Assembly (NCBI GenBank): GCA_964618455.1
Contig: CAZUAQ010000080.1
Location: forward strand, 1 to 19,476
Reading direction: 5' to 3'
DNA length: 19,476 nt
From: CAZUAQ01 sp964618455
GTDB taxonomy: Bacteria > Planctomycetota > Phycisphaerae > UBA1845 > PWPN01
Below are positions 1-7,916 of the stretch, one piece after another. Within the stretch, counting starts at the first letter, position 1, and every line of letters begins with the position of its first letter. The position numbers and the translations under genes are program-made. The notes below the pieces were generated by a model that ran no database searches, was not told the origin of the DNA, and worked only from the letters and a program-made list of their open reading frames with translations.

Positions 1-122
1 ACTCCAAGGGCGCAACCTAACAGGCGCCGAACATCAAGGGTTTTCTACAGAGCCTGTCCCACATCCAATCGATACTTCCAACGGGGTCAACGAGATGAGC
101 ATAACCACGTCCGGATGTGTGC

Positions 123-1745
123 ATGAAGGCACTCAAAATACTTCTGGTCGAAGACGATCCGGGTCATCAGTACCTGATGATGCGGGTTTTGTGCGACGCG
201 CGTCCCGGCGTCGAGGTGGAGGTCGCTTCCGATCCGGAGGACTATCACGAGCTGATAATTCAGGAATCATTCGATTTCGCCATTCTGGATTTTCACCTCA
301 CCGCCCAGTGTCAGGCCGATCAACTTCTGCACGACTTGCACCATCATCAACCGGACTGTCCTGCCATCGTGATTTCCGGAAGTGATCGGCAGGACATCGT
401 GGTCCGCAGTCTTCGCTCGGGCAGTGTGGATTTCGTTCCCAAAGATGACGCTGTGCAAAGCGAGATCCTCTGGGAGCGCATCGATGCGGCATTGCGCCAG
501 AAACGTCAGGAACTCCAGGACCGCCGCCGCCTGGTGCGTCGCGCCGACGAGTTGGCCAGCCTGGCGGAGACGGACCCCCTCACGGGTCTGGCGAACCGGC
601 GATGCGTGGATCAGTGGCTCGATGAATCCGATCGCCCCGTCTTTGATCGTCGCGGCCAGGTCTCGGTGATCCTCTTCGACCTGGATCATTTCAAAGGATT
701 CAATGACACGTATGGCCATCGTTGCGGGGATGAAGTCCTGATGCACACGGCCAGACTGGTGCGGGATTACCTGCCCGACGGCGGGAAAGCGGCACGCTGG
801 GGTGGCGAGGAGTTTATCGTCATCCTTCCGGGTGCAGGTGAAGCCCGAGCGGTGTACTGGGCAGAATCGTTTCGGCAGCGCATCGCTGATACCCCGTTGA
901 TTCACAAGGGGGAGCAACTTTTTATCACGTGCAGCCTCGGAGTGGTGACGGAGGCGGGGAGAGATTTCAACCGCGACACGATCGATCGTGCGGACATGGC
1001 CATGTACCTGGCCAAGGAGAGTGGTCGCAATCGTGTCCGTGAGTGGAAGCATGTGGAATTCAATCGGCGTGCGTCGGAAACCGAAGGCCGGGGAGCCCAG
1101 GTCCTCGCACGCTGGCAAGAGGTCCTTTCGACGTATTGGGATAGCCTGGGGCCGGCACAGCTCGAGCATCTGACTCGTCATAGTGAGGCGGTCTGTGCTG
1201 TGGCTCTGGAACTGGGGCGTCACCTCGCGTTCTCCGAGGAAGCGCTCATTGACCTCCGGATCGCGGGGCTGCTTCACGATATCGGTAAGCTGATCATCCC
1301 CGAAGCGATCCTGGGGAAGGCCGGGATCCTTAATGCCGCCGAACATTATCTGATTTCGCTTCACTCGCGCGAAGGGGCGGAGATGAGCCGGAAACTCGGC
1401 GCCACCGAGCGTGCCGCCGAATGGATTCGCCTTCATCATCAATTCTACAGCGAGAGGACCGAAGAGGAGGACCCGAATGCTGTTCGGGTTACCGGGGCGA
1501 ACATCCTGAACGCGGCGGATGCCTTTGTCACGATGATCTCGGACCGGCCCTATCAGGCGAAGCGATCGATCAGCAAGGCGCTCGAAGAGATGAAGCGCGA
1601 ATCGGGCACACAGTTTCATCCTGACGTCGCCGGGGCGGCCGTCGACTGCCTTGGACACGAGTTGCTGAGGGGCCGGAACGATCTGGAACAGGCCCTGAGT
1701 GTCCAGGTGCCGACTTCTCCTGAACAGTGGTTGATCGAAACGTAG
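123..1745 (+). CDS. Response regulator with GGDEF and HD-GYP-like domains (c-di-GMP signalling)
   Basis: A 540-residue cytoplasmic protein with three domains in order. Residues 1-125 are a CheY-like receiver: acidic pocket LLVEDD, phospho-acceptor Asp56 in AILDFHL, then ISGSD and VPKDD carrying the conserved Lys. Residues 150-310 are a diguanylate cyclase domain with active-site GGEEF at 227-231. No RxxD inhibitory I-site is visible in front of it. Residues 350-510 are an HD hydrolase with HDIGK at 385-389, HH at 438-439 and the NAADAF...SDRPYQ segment typical of HD-GYP c-di-GMP phosphodiesterases, but the GYP tripeptide itself is replaced. It should sense a partner histidine kinase and make and/or break c-di-GMP. 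ATG 123 is preferred over the in-frame GTG 117 because the receiver starts right there; no strong ribosome site is seen. Positions 1-122 hold no supported feature. Confidence 0.9.
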   Translation: MKALKILLVEDDPGHQYLMMRVLCDARPGVEVEVASDPEDYHELIIQESFDFAILDFHLTAQCQADQLLHDLHHHQPDCPAIVISGSDRQDIVVRSLRSGSVDFVPKDDAVQSEILWERIDAALRQKRQELQDRRRLVRRADELASLAETDPLTGLANRRCVDQWLDESDRPVFDRRGQVSVILFDLDHFKGFNDTYGHRCGDEVLMHTARLVRDYLPDGGKAARWGGEEFIVILPGAGEARAVYWAESFRQRIADTPLIHKGEQLFITCSLGVVTEAGRDFNRDTIDRADMAMYLAKESGRNRVREWKHVEFNRRASETEGRGAQVLARWQEVLSTYWDSLGPAQLEHLTRHSEAVCAVALELGRHLAFSEEALIDLRIAGLLHDIGKLIIPEAILGKAGILNAAEHYLISLHSREGAEMSRKLGATERAAEWIRLHHQFYSERTEEEDPNAVRVTGANILNAADAFVTMISDRPYQAKRSISKALEEMKRESGTQFHPDVAGAAVDCLGHELLRGRNDLEQALSVQVPTSPEQWLIET

Positions 1746-1885
1746 TCCTCCACTTCATTTCCTGCGCGCGGCGGCGAAAATCGAAATTCGGATCATCCTG
1801 CGGGTTTGACCCGCGTAGAATCGTATAGGAGGGTTTTCGTGCCGGGGGCGAAATCCTGCGGTTGAAAAACGTCCGAAAAAACAAA

Positions 1886-1914
1886 TTGGCATCCCCAGAC
1901 TGCCGACATATAAA
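1886..1914 (+). promoter_or_regulatory. Predicted sigma70-like promoter of the class V aminotransferase gene
   Basis: TTGGCA (1886-1891) and TATAAA (1909-1914) are separated by exactly 17 nt; each hexamer matches the consensus at 5 of 6 positions. Transcription would start near 1921, leaving a leader of about 45 nt before ATG 1967. This argues against the more upstream in-frame TTG at 1862 as the main start. Confidence 0.6.
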
Positions 1915-1966
1915 TGTACGGGTGCCTATAAGGACAACCCCGGATGGAATGAGGCGGGGGTCGGTC

Positions 1967-3097
1967 ATGCGTAAGTTTGAAGAAATCCGCAAGCGTTTTC
2001 CGGTCACACGGAATTACAACTTCCAGAACCATGCGGGAGTCGCTCCGATCAGTGCGCCGGCCGCCGAGGCCATGGTGCGCTACACGGAGGAGATTCGCGA
2101 CACGGGCGGTGTACGCAGCGGCTTCTACCGTCACGCCGAACACGTCCGCAAGCTGGCATCGCAATTGATCAACGCCGCGCCCGAGGAAGTGACCTTCGTC
2201 AAGAACACGACCGAAGGTCTCGGCTGGGTGGCCAACGGGCTGAACTGGAAGCGCGGCGACAACGTGGTTACCTCGAATGTCGAATTCCCCGCCAACATCT
2301 ATCCCTGGATGAGCCTGAACGATCGCGGCGTGCAGTTGAAAATGGTGCCCGAAGAGAACGGACGCGTTCCGGTCGAGCGGATCGCCGACGCCATCGACAC
2401 CAATACGCGTATTGTGACGGTCTCGGCGGTGCAGTACGCCAGCGGATTCCGTTGTGATCTGGCGGCGCTGGGGCGGATCTGCAAGGAGCGTGGCGTATTC
2501 TTCTGCGTGGATGCGATTCAGGCGCTCGGCGCGTTCCCCGTGGACGTGCGCGAGATGAACATCGACTTCCTCGCCGCCGACGGGCACAAGTGGCTCTGCG
2601 GGCCGGAAGGGTGCGGCCTCTTTTACTGTCATCACTCGTTGATCGGCCATCTCAAGCCGGTGATGAGCGGGTGGCTGGGCATGAAGGACGCCATGAACTA
2701 CGGCGACTACCGCTACGAGTTCCAGGACACGGCGTCGAAGTTCGACACCGGCAGCTACAACCTGGCGGGGATCTACGGGCTGGGCGGCTCGCTGGAAATG
2801 TTCCTGGAGATCGGCATCGACCGGATTTCGTCGCACATCCTGATGCTGACGGATCGGCTGGTCCGCGGTTTGAAGGACAAAGGCTACCGCATCGTGTCGT
2901 CCCGCCGGCCGGGGGAGGCCAGCGGCATCGTGGCGTTCACATCCGACCTGCACGATCATGAGCAAGTGCGCGGCCACCTCGAGCGCGAACATCGGCTGGT
3001 CATCGCCTGTCGCGAAGGTCGGCTGCGCTCGAGCCCCCATCTCTACAACACCGCCGCGGAGATCGATCAACTGGTTGAGCTGCTGCCGGGGCACTGA
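1967..3097 (+). CDS. PLP-dependent class V aminotransferase-fold enzyme
   Basis: A 376-residue fold-type I PLP enzyme of the class V family (cysteine desulfurase, isopenicillin-N epimerase and relatives). Visible motifs are FVKNTTEGLGWVANGL (phosphate-binding region), CVDAIQALG with the pyridine-nitrogen Asp182, and DGHKWLCGPEG with the Schiff-base Lys208. The C-terminus reads RLRSSPHLYNTAAEID, common to the family. No active-site Cys loop of the SufS or IscS kind is seen, so desulfurase activity is not supported; an epimerase or lyase-like role is equally possible and the substrate is unknown. ATG 1967 is chosen because it follows a G-rich stretch (1951-1960), lies downstream of the predicted promoter, and starts the conserved MRKFEEIRKRFP. 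ATG 1949 is an alternative. The frame stays open back to TTG 1862, which would add a 35-residue basic extension. Confidence 0.87.
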   Translation: MRKFEEIRKRFPVTRNYNFQNHAGVAPISAPAAEAMVRYTEEIRDTGGVRSGFYRHAEHVRKLASQLINAAPEEVTFVKNTTEGLGWVANGLNWKRGDNVVTSNVEFPANIYPWMSLNDRGVQLKMVPEENGRVPVERIADAIDTNTRIVTVSAVQYASGFRCDLAALGRICKERGVFFCVDAIQALGAFPVDVREMNIDFLAADGHKWLCGPEGCGLFYCHHSLIGHLKPVMSGWLGMKDAMNYGDYRYEFQDTASKFDTGSYNLAGIYGLGGSLEMFLEIGIDRISSHILMLTDRLVRGLKDKGYRIVSSRRPGEASGIVAFTSDLHDHEQVRGHLEREHRLVIACREGRLRSSPHLYNTAAEIDQLVELLPGH

Positions 3098-3184
3098 ATT
3101 CACGCGTTGAACAATTCAATCGACAAAGCGCGTTGCGCGCAAGATCCATCCCCATCACGCATTCACGCACTCCTGGGATCACAA

Positions 3185-3411
3185 TCAGTTCGAATTGTCA
3201 GCGTTGGCCGATGAATCGCCGTCGATGTCGATGGCGGTCACGAGCAGGAGATGGATAATCTTGACGGCATCGTCACCCGTCACCACGACGGCCGTGCGCC
3301 CGCCGGGTGTGATCAGCAGCAGTTCCGGATGCGCACGGTGACCTTGCTGCCGTCCGCCAGTCCGTGTGTGAAGGGCTTGAAGGGAACGGCTTTCTGGACC
3401 GTGCGAATCAT
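3185..3411 (-). pseudogene. Frameshifted small hypothetical protein gene
   Basis: Reading the minus strand from ATG 3411 gives MIRTVQKAVPFKPF followed by LADGSKVTV, then runs into TGA after a few codons. From about 3333 another frame continues with HPELLLITPGGRTAVVVTGDD and ends in an acidic tail at TGA 3185-3187. Adding one base near 3331-3335 joins the halves into about 75 residues that match, as I recall it, a small family common in planctomycetes (opening xPFxPFTxxLADG, then HPE...). No function is known to me. It lies downstream of comM on the same strand and converges with the aminotransferase gene. The break may be a true mutation or a sequencing error. No shift-prone slippery run is seen at the junction. 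Confidence 0.6.
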
Positions 3412-3528
3412 GGCTGGAAGTATGCATGATACCTTCGATTCAGTTCGACATGTATATCACGATACCATTCCGCTGCAGATATAGCCCAGTCAACGGACCT
3501 CGATCAGATCCATTTGCATGCATGAAGG

Positions 3529-5061
3529 TCATAACCGCCGATCGAGGCGGCGATACATGATCGCTTCGGAGAGGTGATCGGGGGCGATGGCATCGGTTTC
3601 GGCGAGGTCGGCGATGGTTCGCGCGACGCGCAGGATTTTGTCGTGGGCGCGGGCGCTGAGGCCGAGTTCGCTGAGGGCCTGCTTGAGCAACTGCTCGCCG
3701 GCGTCGTCGATGGTGCAGTGCTTGCGGAGTTCGCGCGAAGCCATGCGTGCGTTGATCGTCGTCGAGGCGGAGCCGAACCGCCGGCGCTGCACGCCGCGGG
3801 CGCTGACAACCTGGTCGCGCATCGTCGCCGAATCGGTTCCGGCGGCCTGGCTGCGCAGTTCGCGGTAGGGGACCGGGGGCACTTCGATGTGGATGTCGAT
3901 GCGGTCGATGAGCGGTCCGCTGACGCGCGAGAGGTAACGTTCGATCTGCGGCGGCGAGCACTTGCACGTCTTCGTCGGGTCGGTGAAGTAGCCGCAGGGG
4001 CAGGGGTTCATCGCCGCCACCAGCATGAACTTGGCGGGGAACTCGACCGAGGCGTACGACCGCGCGATCGTCACCACGCCATCTTCGAGTGGCTGGCGGA
4101 GCGTCTCGAGGATCGTCCGGGGAAATTCGGGGAACTCGTCGAGAAAGAGCAGGCCGTGATGAGCGAGAGATACTTCTCCGGCGCGGGGGATCGTACCGCC
4201 GCCGACCAGTGCGGGCCCGCTGGCGGAGTGGTGCGGCGAGCGGACCGGCCGCCGCGCGAGCAACGGCTGATCGGGTTGCAGCAGCCCGGCGGAGGAGTAC
4301 ACGCGCGTTGTCTCCAGGGATTCCTGCAGGTTCAGCGGCGGCAGAATGGACGGCAGCCGTTTGCTGAGCATGGTCTTGCCGGTGCCCGGCGGACCGATCA
4401 TGAGAATGTTGTGCCCCCCGGCGGCGGCGATGGTGAGGGCGCGCTTGACCGACTCCTGCCCGCGGACATCGGCGAAGTCGATGTCGTATCGGGCCGCCTG
4501 GCGGAAGACCTCGTCCACGTCGATCGAGGTGGGCTCGAGGGGCAGCCTGTCGTTGAGGAAGCCGACCGCCTCGGCCAGCGTGCCGATACCGATGACCTCG
4601 ATGCCGTCGACGACGGCAGCCTCGGCGGCGTTCTCACGCGGGAGGATGAGCCCCGCCATGCCGCTGTCCTTGGCGAGCATGGCCATCGAGAGCCCGCCCT
4701 TGATGGGGCGGACCCGGCCGTCGAGGGCGAGTTCCCCGGCAATGACATATTCGCGCAGCTTCGCCCGTGGCCAGTCGGATTCGTCGGCGAAGATCATGCC
4801 GACGGCGATGGGCAGGTCGAAGGCGGGGCCTTCCTTCTTGACATCGGCGGGGGCGAGGTTGATGACGGTCTTGTACTGCGGCCAGCGGTAGCCGGAATTG
4901 TTCAGCGCGCTGCGGACGCGTTCGAGGGATTCCTTCACGGCCGCGTCAGGCAGACCGACGATCGTCGCCCCGGCGAAGCCCTTCGGCGCCACGTCCACTT
5001 CCACTTCACAGGATATCGCCTGAATCCCCACCAAAGCGACGCTGTTCATTCTGGAGAGCAT
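3529..5061 (-). CDS. comM: YifB/ComM family Mg-chelatase-like AAA+ ATPase
   Basis: A 510-residue protein, normal length for the YifB/ComM family. The N-terminal part (residues 20-140) is the ChlI/S5-fold domain opening with SVALVGIQA...EVEVDVAPKG and the GLPDAAVKES segment. The AAA+ core has Walker A GPPGTGKT (about 223-230, Lys229) and Walker B LLFLDE. It is followed by the family's cysteine cluster NPCPCGYF...CKC and the RVSGPLIDRID arginine-finger region; a C-terminal Mg_chelatase_C helical domain ends the protein. In Proteobacteria ComM is a hexameric helicase that promotes branch migration during natural transformation; the role here is inferred from family only. Start ATG 5061 is chosen because family members usually begin MLxRxxSxAL; ATG 5070 and codons further upstream are possible. 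No ribosome site is evident. Confidence 0.92.
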   Translation of the reverse strand: MLSRMNSVALVGIQAISCEVEVDVAPKGFAGATIVGLPDAAVKESLERVRSALNNSGYRWPQYKTVINLAPADVKKEGPAFDLPIAVGMIFADESDWPRAKLREYVIAGELALDGRVRPIKGGLSMAMLAKDSGMAGLILPRENAAEAAVVDGIEVIGIGTLAEAVGFLNDRLPLEPTSIDVDEVFRQAARYDIDFADVRGQESVKRALTIAAAGGHNILMIGPPGTGKTMLSKRLPSILPPLNLQESLETTRVYSSAGLLQPDQPLLARRPVRSPHHSASGPALVGGGTIPRAGEVSLAHHGLLFLDEFPEFPRTILETLRQPLEDGVVTIARSYASVEFPAKFMLVAAMNPCPCGYFTDPTKTCKCSPPQIERYLSRVSGPLIDRIDIHIEVPPVPYRELRSQAAGTDSATMRDQVVSARGVQRRRFGSASTTINARMASRELRKHCTIDDAGEQLLKQALSELGLSARAHDKILRVARTIADLAETDAIAPDHLSEAIMYRRLDRRL

Positions 5062-5128
5062 GGCGGGCATTGTAGATAACGCGCGGAATTTCGGCAATTG
5101 TTCGGATGTGGCAGCCAAGAGGTGATCT

Positions 5129-5155
5129 CGCACGAAGGCGCGAAAGACGCGAAGC
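5129..5155. repeat. Short degenerate 9-nt tandem repeat
   Basis: Three 9-nt units (cgcacgaag, gcgcgaaag, acgcgaagc) lie head to tail in the gap between comM and the divergent small operon. They resemble the 'cgcgaagacgcgaag' tracts found dispersed between genes in many GC-rich genomes. The rest of the gap 5062-5227 shows no clear element. Confidence 0.4.
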
Positions 5156-5227
5156 GTTGCGCGGCAAGGTACAATAAGATGATTCAGATGCGAATGTGTC
5201 CGTTGTGATGAAGTGCGGAGGCCGGCA

Positions 5228-5464
5228 GTGAAGATCCTGATTGATCACGCAAGAAAACTCGGGCCGTTGGCGGCAGGGACGTATCGCGTCGTCGTGCTGG
5301 AGGCGGATGACCGGTTGAGCGCGAAGGATTTTGAGGATCTGGCGGAGGCGGCGCGGTACGCGGATGATGCGGCGTCGGAATATGGAGATGTGTCTCCGAT
5401 TGCCGTCGTGGTCAACGATCGTTTCCAGGTGGAACATCGGGGCAAGCCGTATTATGCATCGTGA
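5228..5464 (+). CDS. Small hypothetical protein, first gene of a three-gene operon
   Basis: A 78-residue protein starting MKILIDHARKLGPL. I do not recognise the family. It has no signal peptide, membrane segment or cysteine, and looks like a compact alpha/beta protein: a strand YRVVVLEAD, an acidic helix SAKDFEDLAEAARYADDAA, a strand PIAVVVND and a tail FQVEHRGKPYY. GTG 5228 is chosen because GGAGG (5217-5221) lies six bases upstream; the in-frame GTG 5213 has no such site. It is followed after 27 nt by a cysteine-rich gene and then a third small gene on the same strand, so the three are probably one transcript, divergent from comM. Confidence 0.7.
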   Translation: MKILIDHARKLGPLAAGTYRVVVLEADDRLSAKDFEDLAEAARYADDAASEYGDVSPIAVVVNDRFQVEHRGKPYYAS

Positions 5465-5491
5465 ACAGGGATTCGCCGGGAGGGTTTCGAC

Positions 5492-5710
5492 ATGATGCCG
5501 CCATATTGTTCGATCTGTATGGATATGTGTGAAATGGATGGTCTCGTCAGCTTCAAGCGGCGGCCCTCGGACGAGGAGTGGGATCGCATGAGCGAGCAGG
5601 AAGGATTCGTCGGCCATCCGCCGTATCTGGCGTGGTTTTGCCCGAAACACATCGACGCCGCCCGCAAGCTGACGCACCTGACCCTCGACGAAGCCATGGC
5701 GAAGATGTGA
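5492..5710 (+). CDS. Small cysteine-rich hypothetical protein (possible zinc-binding)
   Basis: A 72-residue protein with Cys6, Cys9, Cys13, Cys50 and His53: CSICMDMC near the N-terminus and WFCPKH near the C-terminus. This spacing could form one zinc site (CxxC plus CxxH), but no known finger family is recognised. There is no signal peptide or membrane segment. A strong ribosome site, GGGAGGG at 5478-5484, sits seven bases before ATG 5492. It is the middle gene of the operon, 27 nt after the first gene and directly before the third. Cytoplasmic location and metal binding are inferred. Confidence 0.7.
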   Translation: MMPPYCSICMDMCEMDGLVSFKRRPSDEEWDRMSEQEGFVGHPPYLAWFCPKHIDAARKLTHLTLDEAMAKM

Positions 5711-5724
5711 GGGGGCATGCGAAC

Positions 5725-6144
5725 GTGGCGACCCTGAAGACCTATCGCGTGTCGGAAGTGACGTTGGCGTTGCCGGCGGCGTACGCGCTCCAGGATTCGA
5801 AGGAAGAGACGATGAACGTCCTGGACCTGCCCGGCATGGAGACTCGCGGCGTGTGGTGCCGATGGGAGGATGAGGCGGGCCGCTCGCTGTTCATCCGGTA
5901 CTGGTCCAACGGCGTGCCCTACCCGGGCCAGCCGCTGGTGATTGAGCGTGAATGGAAGGTTCCGCACGAGACGTTGGCCATCGGGGTGTGCCGGTGCAAA
6001 GAGTCGGGTGAGGAGGCGAGTCTGCACGCGTGGTTCGAATGGAACGGCGGCCATTACAAGCTGGTGGGGCAGGGCATGCACGAGGGGGAGTTCGAGGAGA
6101 TGCTTTCCGCGATCACCGTTCAATCGTCACCCTCGAACGAATGA
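5725..6144 (+). CDS. Hypothetical protein, third gene of the small operon
   Basis: A 139-residue soluble protein of unrecognised family. It carries beta-rich stretches such as TRGVWCRWEDEAGRSLFIRY, LVIEREWKVP and SLHAWFEWNGGHYKL, suggesting a small beta-sandwich or barrel, and no signal peptide. GTG 5725 is preferred because GAGGGGG (5709-5715) lies nine bases upstream. An in-frame GTG at 5707 overlaps the stop of the previous gene as GTGA and would give translational coupling, adding six residues. Either way it is tightly linked to the cysteine-rich gene before it. A hairpin at 6171-6192 follows the stop. Confidence 0.68.
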   Translation: MATLKTYRVSEVTLALPAAYALQDSKEETMNVLDLPGMETRGVWCRWEDEAGRSLFIRYWSNGVPYPGQPLVIEREWKVPHETLAIGVCRCKESGEEASLHAWFEWNGGHYKLVGQGMHEGEFEEMLSAITVQSSPSNE

Positions 6145-6170
6145 GGATCGGGTATTCCCATCATCGCGAG

Positions 6171-6192
6171 TCCACCGTTCTTTCGCGGTGGA
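6171..6192. terminator. Hairpin between convergent genes, possible terminator
   Basis: TCCACCG (6171-6177) and CGGTGGA (6186-6192) form a perfect 7-bp stem with an 8-nt loop. It sits 26 nt after the small operon and about 50 nt beyond the stop of the convergent sulfatase gene. There is no T-run on either side, so intrinsic termination is only possible, not shown. Confidence 0.35.
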
Positions 6193-6240
6193 AGGGACAC
6201 CCTGCAACATTTACCTATGAGTATCGATGGTGCTGATTGT

Positions 6241-7821
6241 TCACGCGCCCTGACGATGCGGCACGCTGCGGCCGTCGCGCTTGTACTTCTCCAGCAGCGT
6301 CGTCAGGCGTTGCACGACGTCAGGTTTCTCGAGCCACAGGTTGTTCGTTTCACCCGGGTCCGCCTGCATGTCGTAGAGTTGGCCTTTCGGACCGTCGGCG
6401 GTGGGTTTCATCGTGCGCGGCTGCGTCCATCCGCCGGAGCCGAGGCCCTCGATGAGCTTCCACCGCCCCTGGCGAATCGCGAACATGCCGCCCATCGAAT
6501 GATGAACGGTGGCTTCGCGCAGGTTGCCGTCGATGGACTTCCCGAAGAGCACAGGTGTCAGGTCGACGCTGTCCTCGGCGGCGTCATCGGGCAGGGCGTG
6601 GCCGATGACCTTCGCCACAGTTGCGATGAAGTCCGTGTGGCAGACGGTTTGCGACGAGGTCGTGCCCGCCTGAATACGCTTCGGCCAGCGCACGAACATC
6701 GGCACGCGGTGGCCGGCTTCCCAGACGTCGGCTTTCATGCCGCGCCACGGGGCGTTGGGTGTGTGGCCGAACATCGACGTCACGGTGTTCGTGTGGCGAT
6801 ACTCCATGCCGTGCTTGAACGGGTCGCCGGCGCGGGCGGGCGAGCCGTTGTCGCTGGTCATGATGACGAGCGTGTTCTCCGCCATGCCGTTGCGATCCAG
6901 TGCCGCCAGGATCTGCCCGAGCGTCCAGTCCACCTGGTACACGAGGTCGCCGTAGGGGCCGGCGTCGCTCTTGCCGACGAAGGGCGCGTCGGGCACGATC
7001 GGCGTGTGCGGCGCGGTCGAGGCGAAGTACAGGAAGAACGGCGTGTCGCGGTGGGCGGCGGCGTGGCGATCGATGAAGGTGACGGCGCGGGCCGCCAGCG
7101 TCGGCAGGATCGGTTCGAGCGTCCATCCGGGAAGCATCGGGCCGGGGTTGCCGAACATGTCGGCGGGCTTGAGTATCGTGGGGATGCCGACGGTCCGATT
7201 GTCGTCGATGAAGCAGTAGGGCGGATAGTTGGGCACCGCCGTGCCGAAGTAGCTGTCGAAGCCGCGCGTGGTCGGCCCGTTGGCGATCGGCTGGTCGAAC
7301 CGGATCCGCGCGTAATCTTCAAGCTTGACGTCCTTCTGCTGCCGGTGCTTGCGGAGTTCGCCCAGGAACGCGCGGTCGCCCTCGACGGCCCAATCCCAGC
7401 CGAGGTGCCACTTGCCGACGCAGGCGGTGGCATAGCCATGCTGCTTGAGCATCTTCGGCAGCGTCAGGCGGTCGGCGGCGATCAACGGTGGATCCCAGGG
7501 CCGCAGCACGCCCTGCTGCAGTGACGTTCGCCATGCGTACCGCCCGGTCAGCAGGGCATAGCGCGTCGGCGAGCAGACCGCCGACGGCGAGTGTGCGTCG
7601 CGAAAGAGCATGCCCTCATCGGCGAGGCGGTCCATGTTCGGTGTGGGTACCTTGGAGTCAGGATTCAGGCGGGCCGCATCGCCGTAGCCGAGATCGTCGG
7701 CGAGGAAGATGACGATGTTGGGAGGACGATCCTTTGCCGTGACCATATTGGCACTAGCATAGAGTATGGCAATTATGATGAACGTGCCGAAGACACGACG
7801 GCTGAGCAGTTGAAGCGACAT
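6241..7821 (-). CDS. Type I (formylglycine-dependent) sulfatase, secreted
   Basis: A 526-residue arylsulfatase-family enzyme that hydrolyses sulfate esters, probably on sulfated polysaccharides. An N-terminal signal peptide (basic n-region, hydrophobic VFGTFIIIAILYASA, cleavage near residue 29) directs export. The first metal-binding pair is Asp42-Asp43 in FLADDLGYGD. The sulfatase signature CSPTR with Cys83, the residue oxidised to formylglycine, is followed by LLTGRYAWR. The GKWHLG motif and the second metal site SDNG (Asp324-Asn325) are present. All key residues are intact. A maturation enzyme must be encoded elsewhere; none is in the window. ATG 7821 is chosen because it starts the signal peptide and has AGGTG about six bases upstream. 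It is the last gene of the four-gene minus-strand series, 95 nt after the beta-helix protein. Substrate subfamily cannot be told from sequence alone. Confidence 0.93.
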   Translation of the reverse strand: MSLQLLSRRVFGTFIIIAILYASANMVTAKDRPPNIVIFLADDLGYGDAARLNPDSKVPTPNMDRLADEGMLFRDAHSPSAVCSPTRYALLTGRYAWRTSLQQGVLRPWDPPLIAADRLTLPKMLKQHGYATACVGKWHLGWDWAVEGDRAFLGELRKHRQQKDVKLEDYARIRFDQPIANGPTTRGFDSYFGTAVPNYPPYCFIDDNRTVGIPTILKPADMFGNPGPMLPGWTLEPILPTLAARAVTFIDRHAAAHRDTPFFLYFASTAPHTPIVPDAPFVGKSDAGPYGDLVYQVDWTLGQILAALDRNGMAENTLVIMTSDNGSPARAGDPFKHGMEYRHTNTVTSMFGHTPNAPWRGMKADVWEAGHRVPMFVRWPKRIQAGTTSSQTVCHTDFIATVAKVIGHALPDDAAEDSVDLTPVLFGKSIDGNLREATVHHSMGGMFAIRQGRWKLIEGLGSGGWTQPRTMKPTADGPKGQLYDMQADPGETNNLWLEKPDVVQRLTTLLEKYKRDGRSVPHRQGA

Positions 7822-7916
7822 GTTCGCACCTGAGACGATGAACGAATTGAATGTGTATGACAGAAGAGCTCCCGCAAACGCGAAGAGATCATACCTGCTT
7901 GGAGCAATGCTGTCTC

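Noticed and set aside
9..28. GGCGC...GCGCC inverted repeat near the left edge
   Set aside because: It has only a 5-bp stem with no T-run and no visible gene context, so it may be chance.
267..1658. Long open frame on the minus strand opposite the GGDEF/HD gene
   Set aside because: It has no recognisable motif and exists because of the GC-rich codon use of the real gene, whose three domains are clear.
3574..5079. 501-codon plus-strand open frame opposite comM
   Set aside because: It is a shadow of comM, whose Walker motifs and cysteine cluster settle the coding strand.
6217..7524. 435-codon plus-strand open frame opposite the sulfatase
   Set aside because: It is a shadow of the sulfatase; the composition is rich in Arg, Val and His with no domain.
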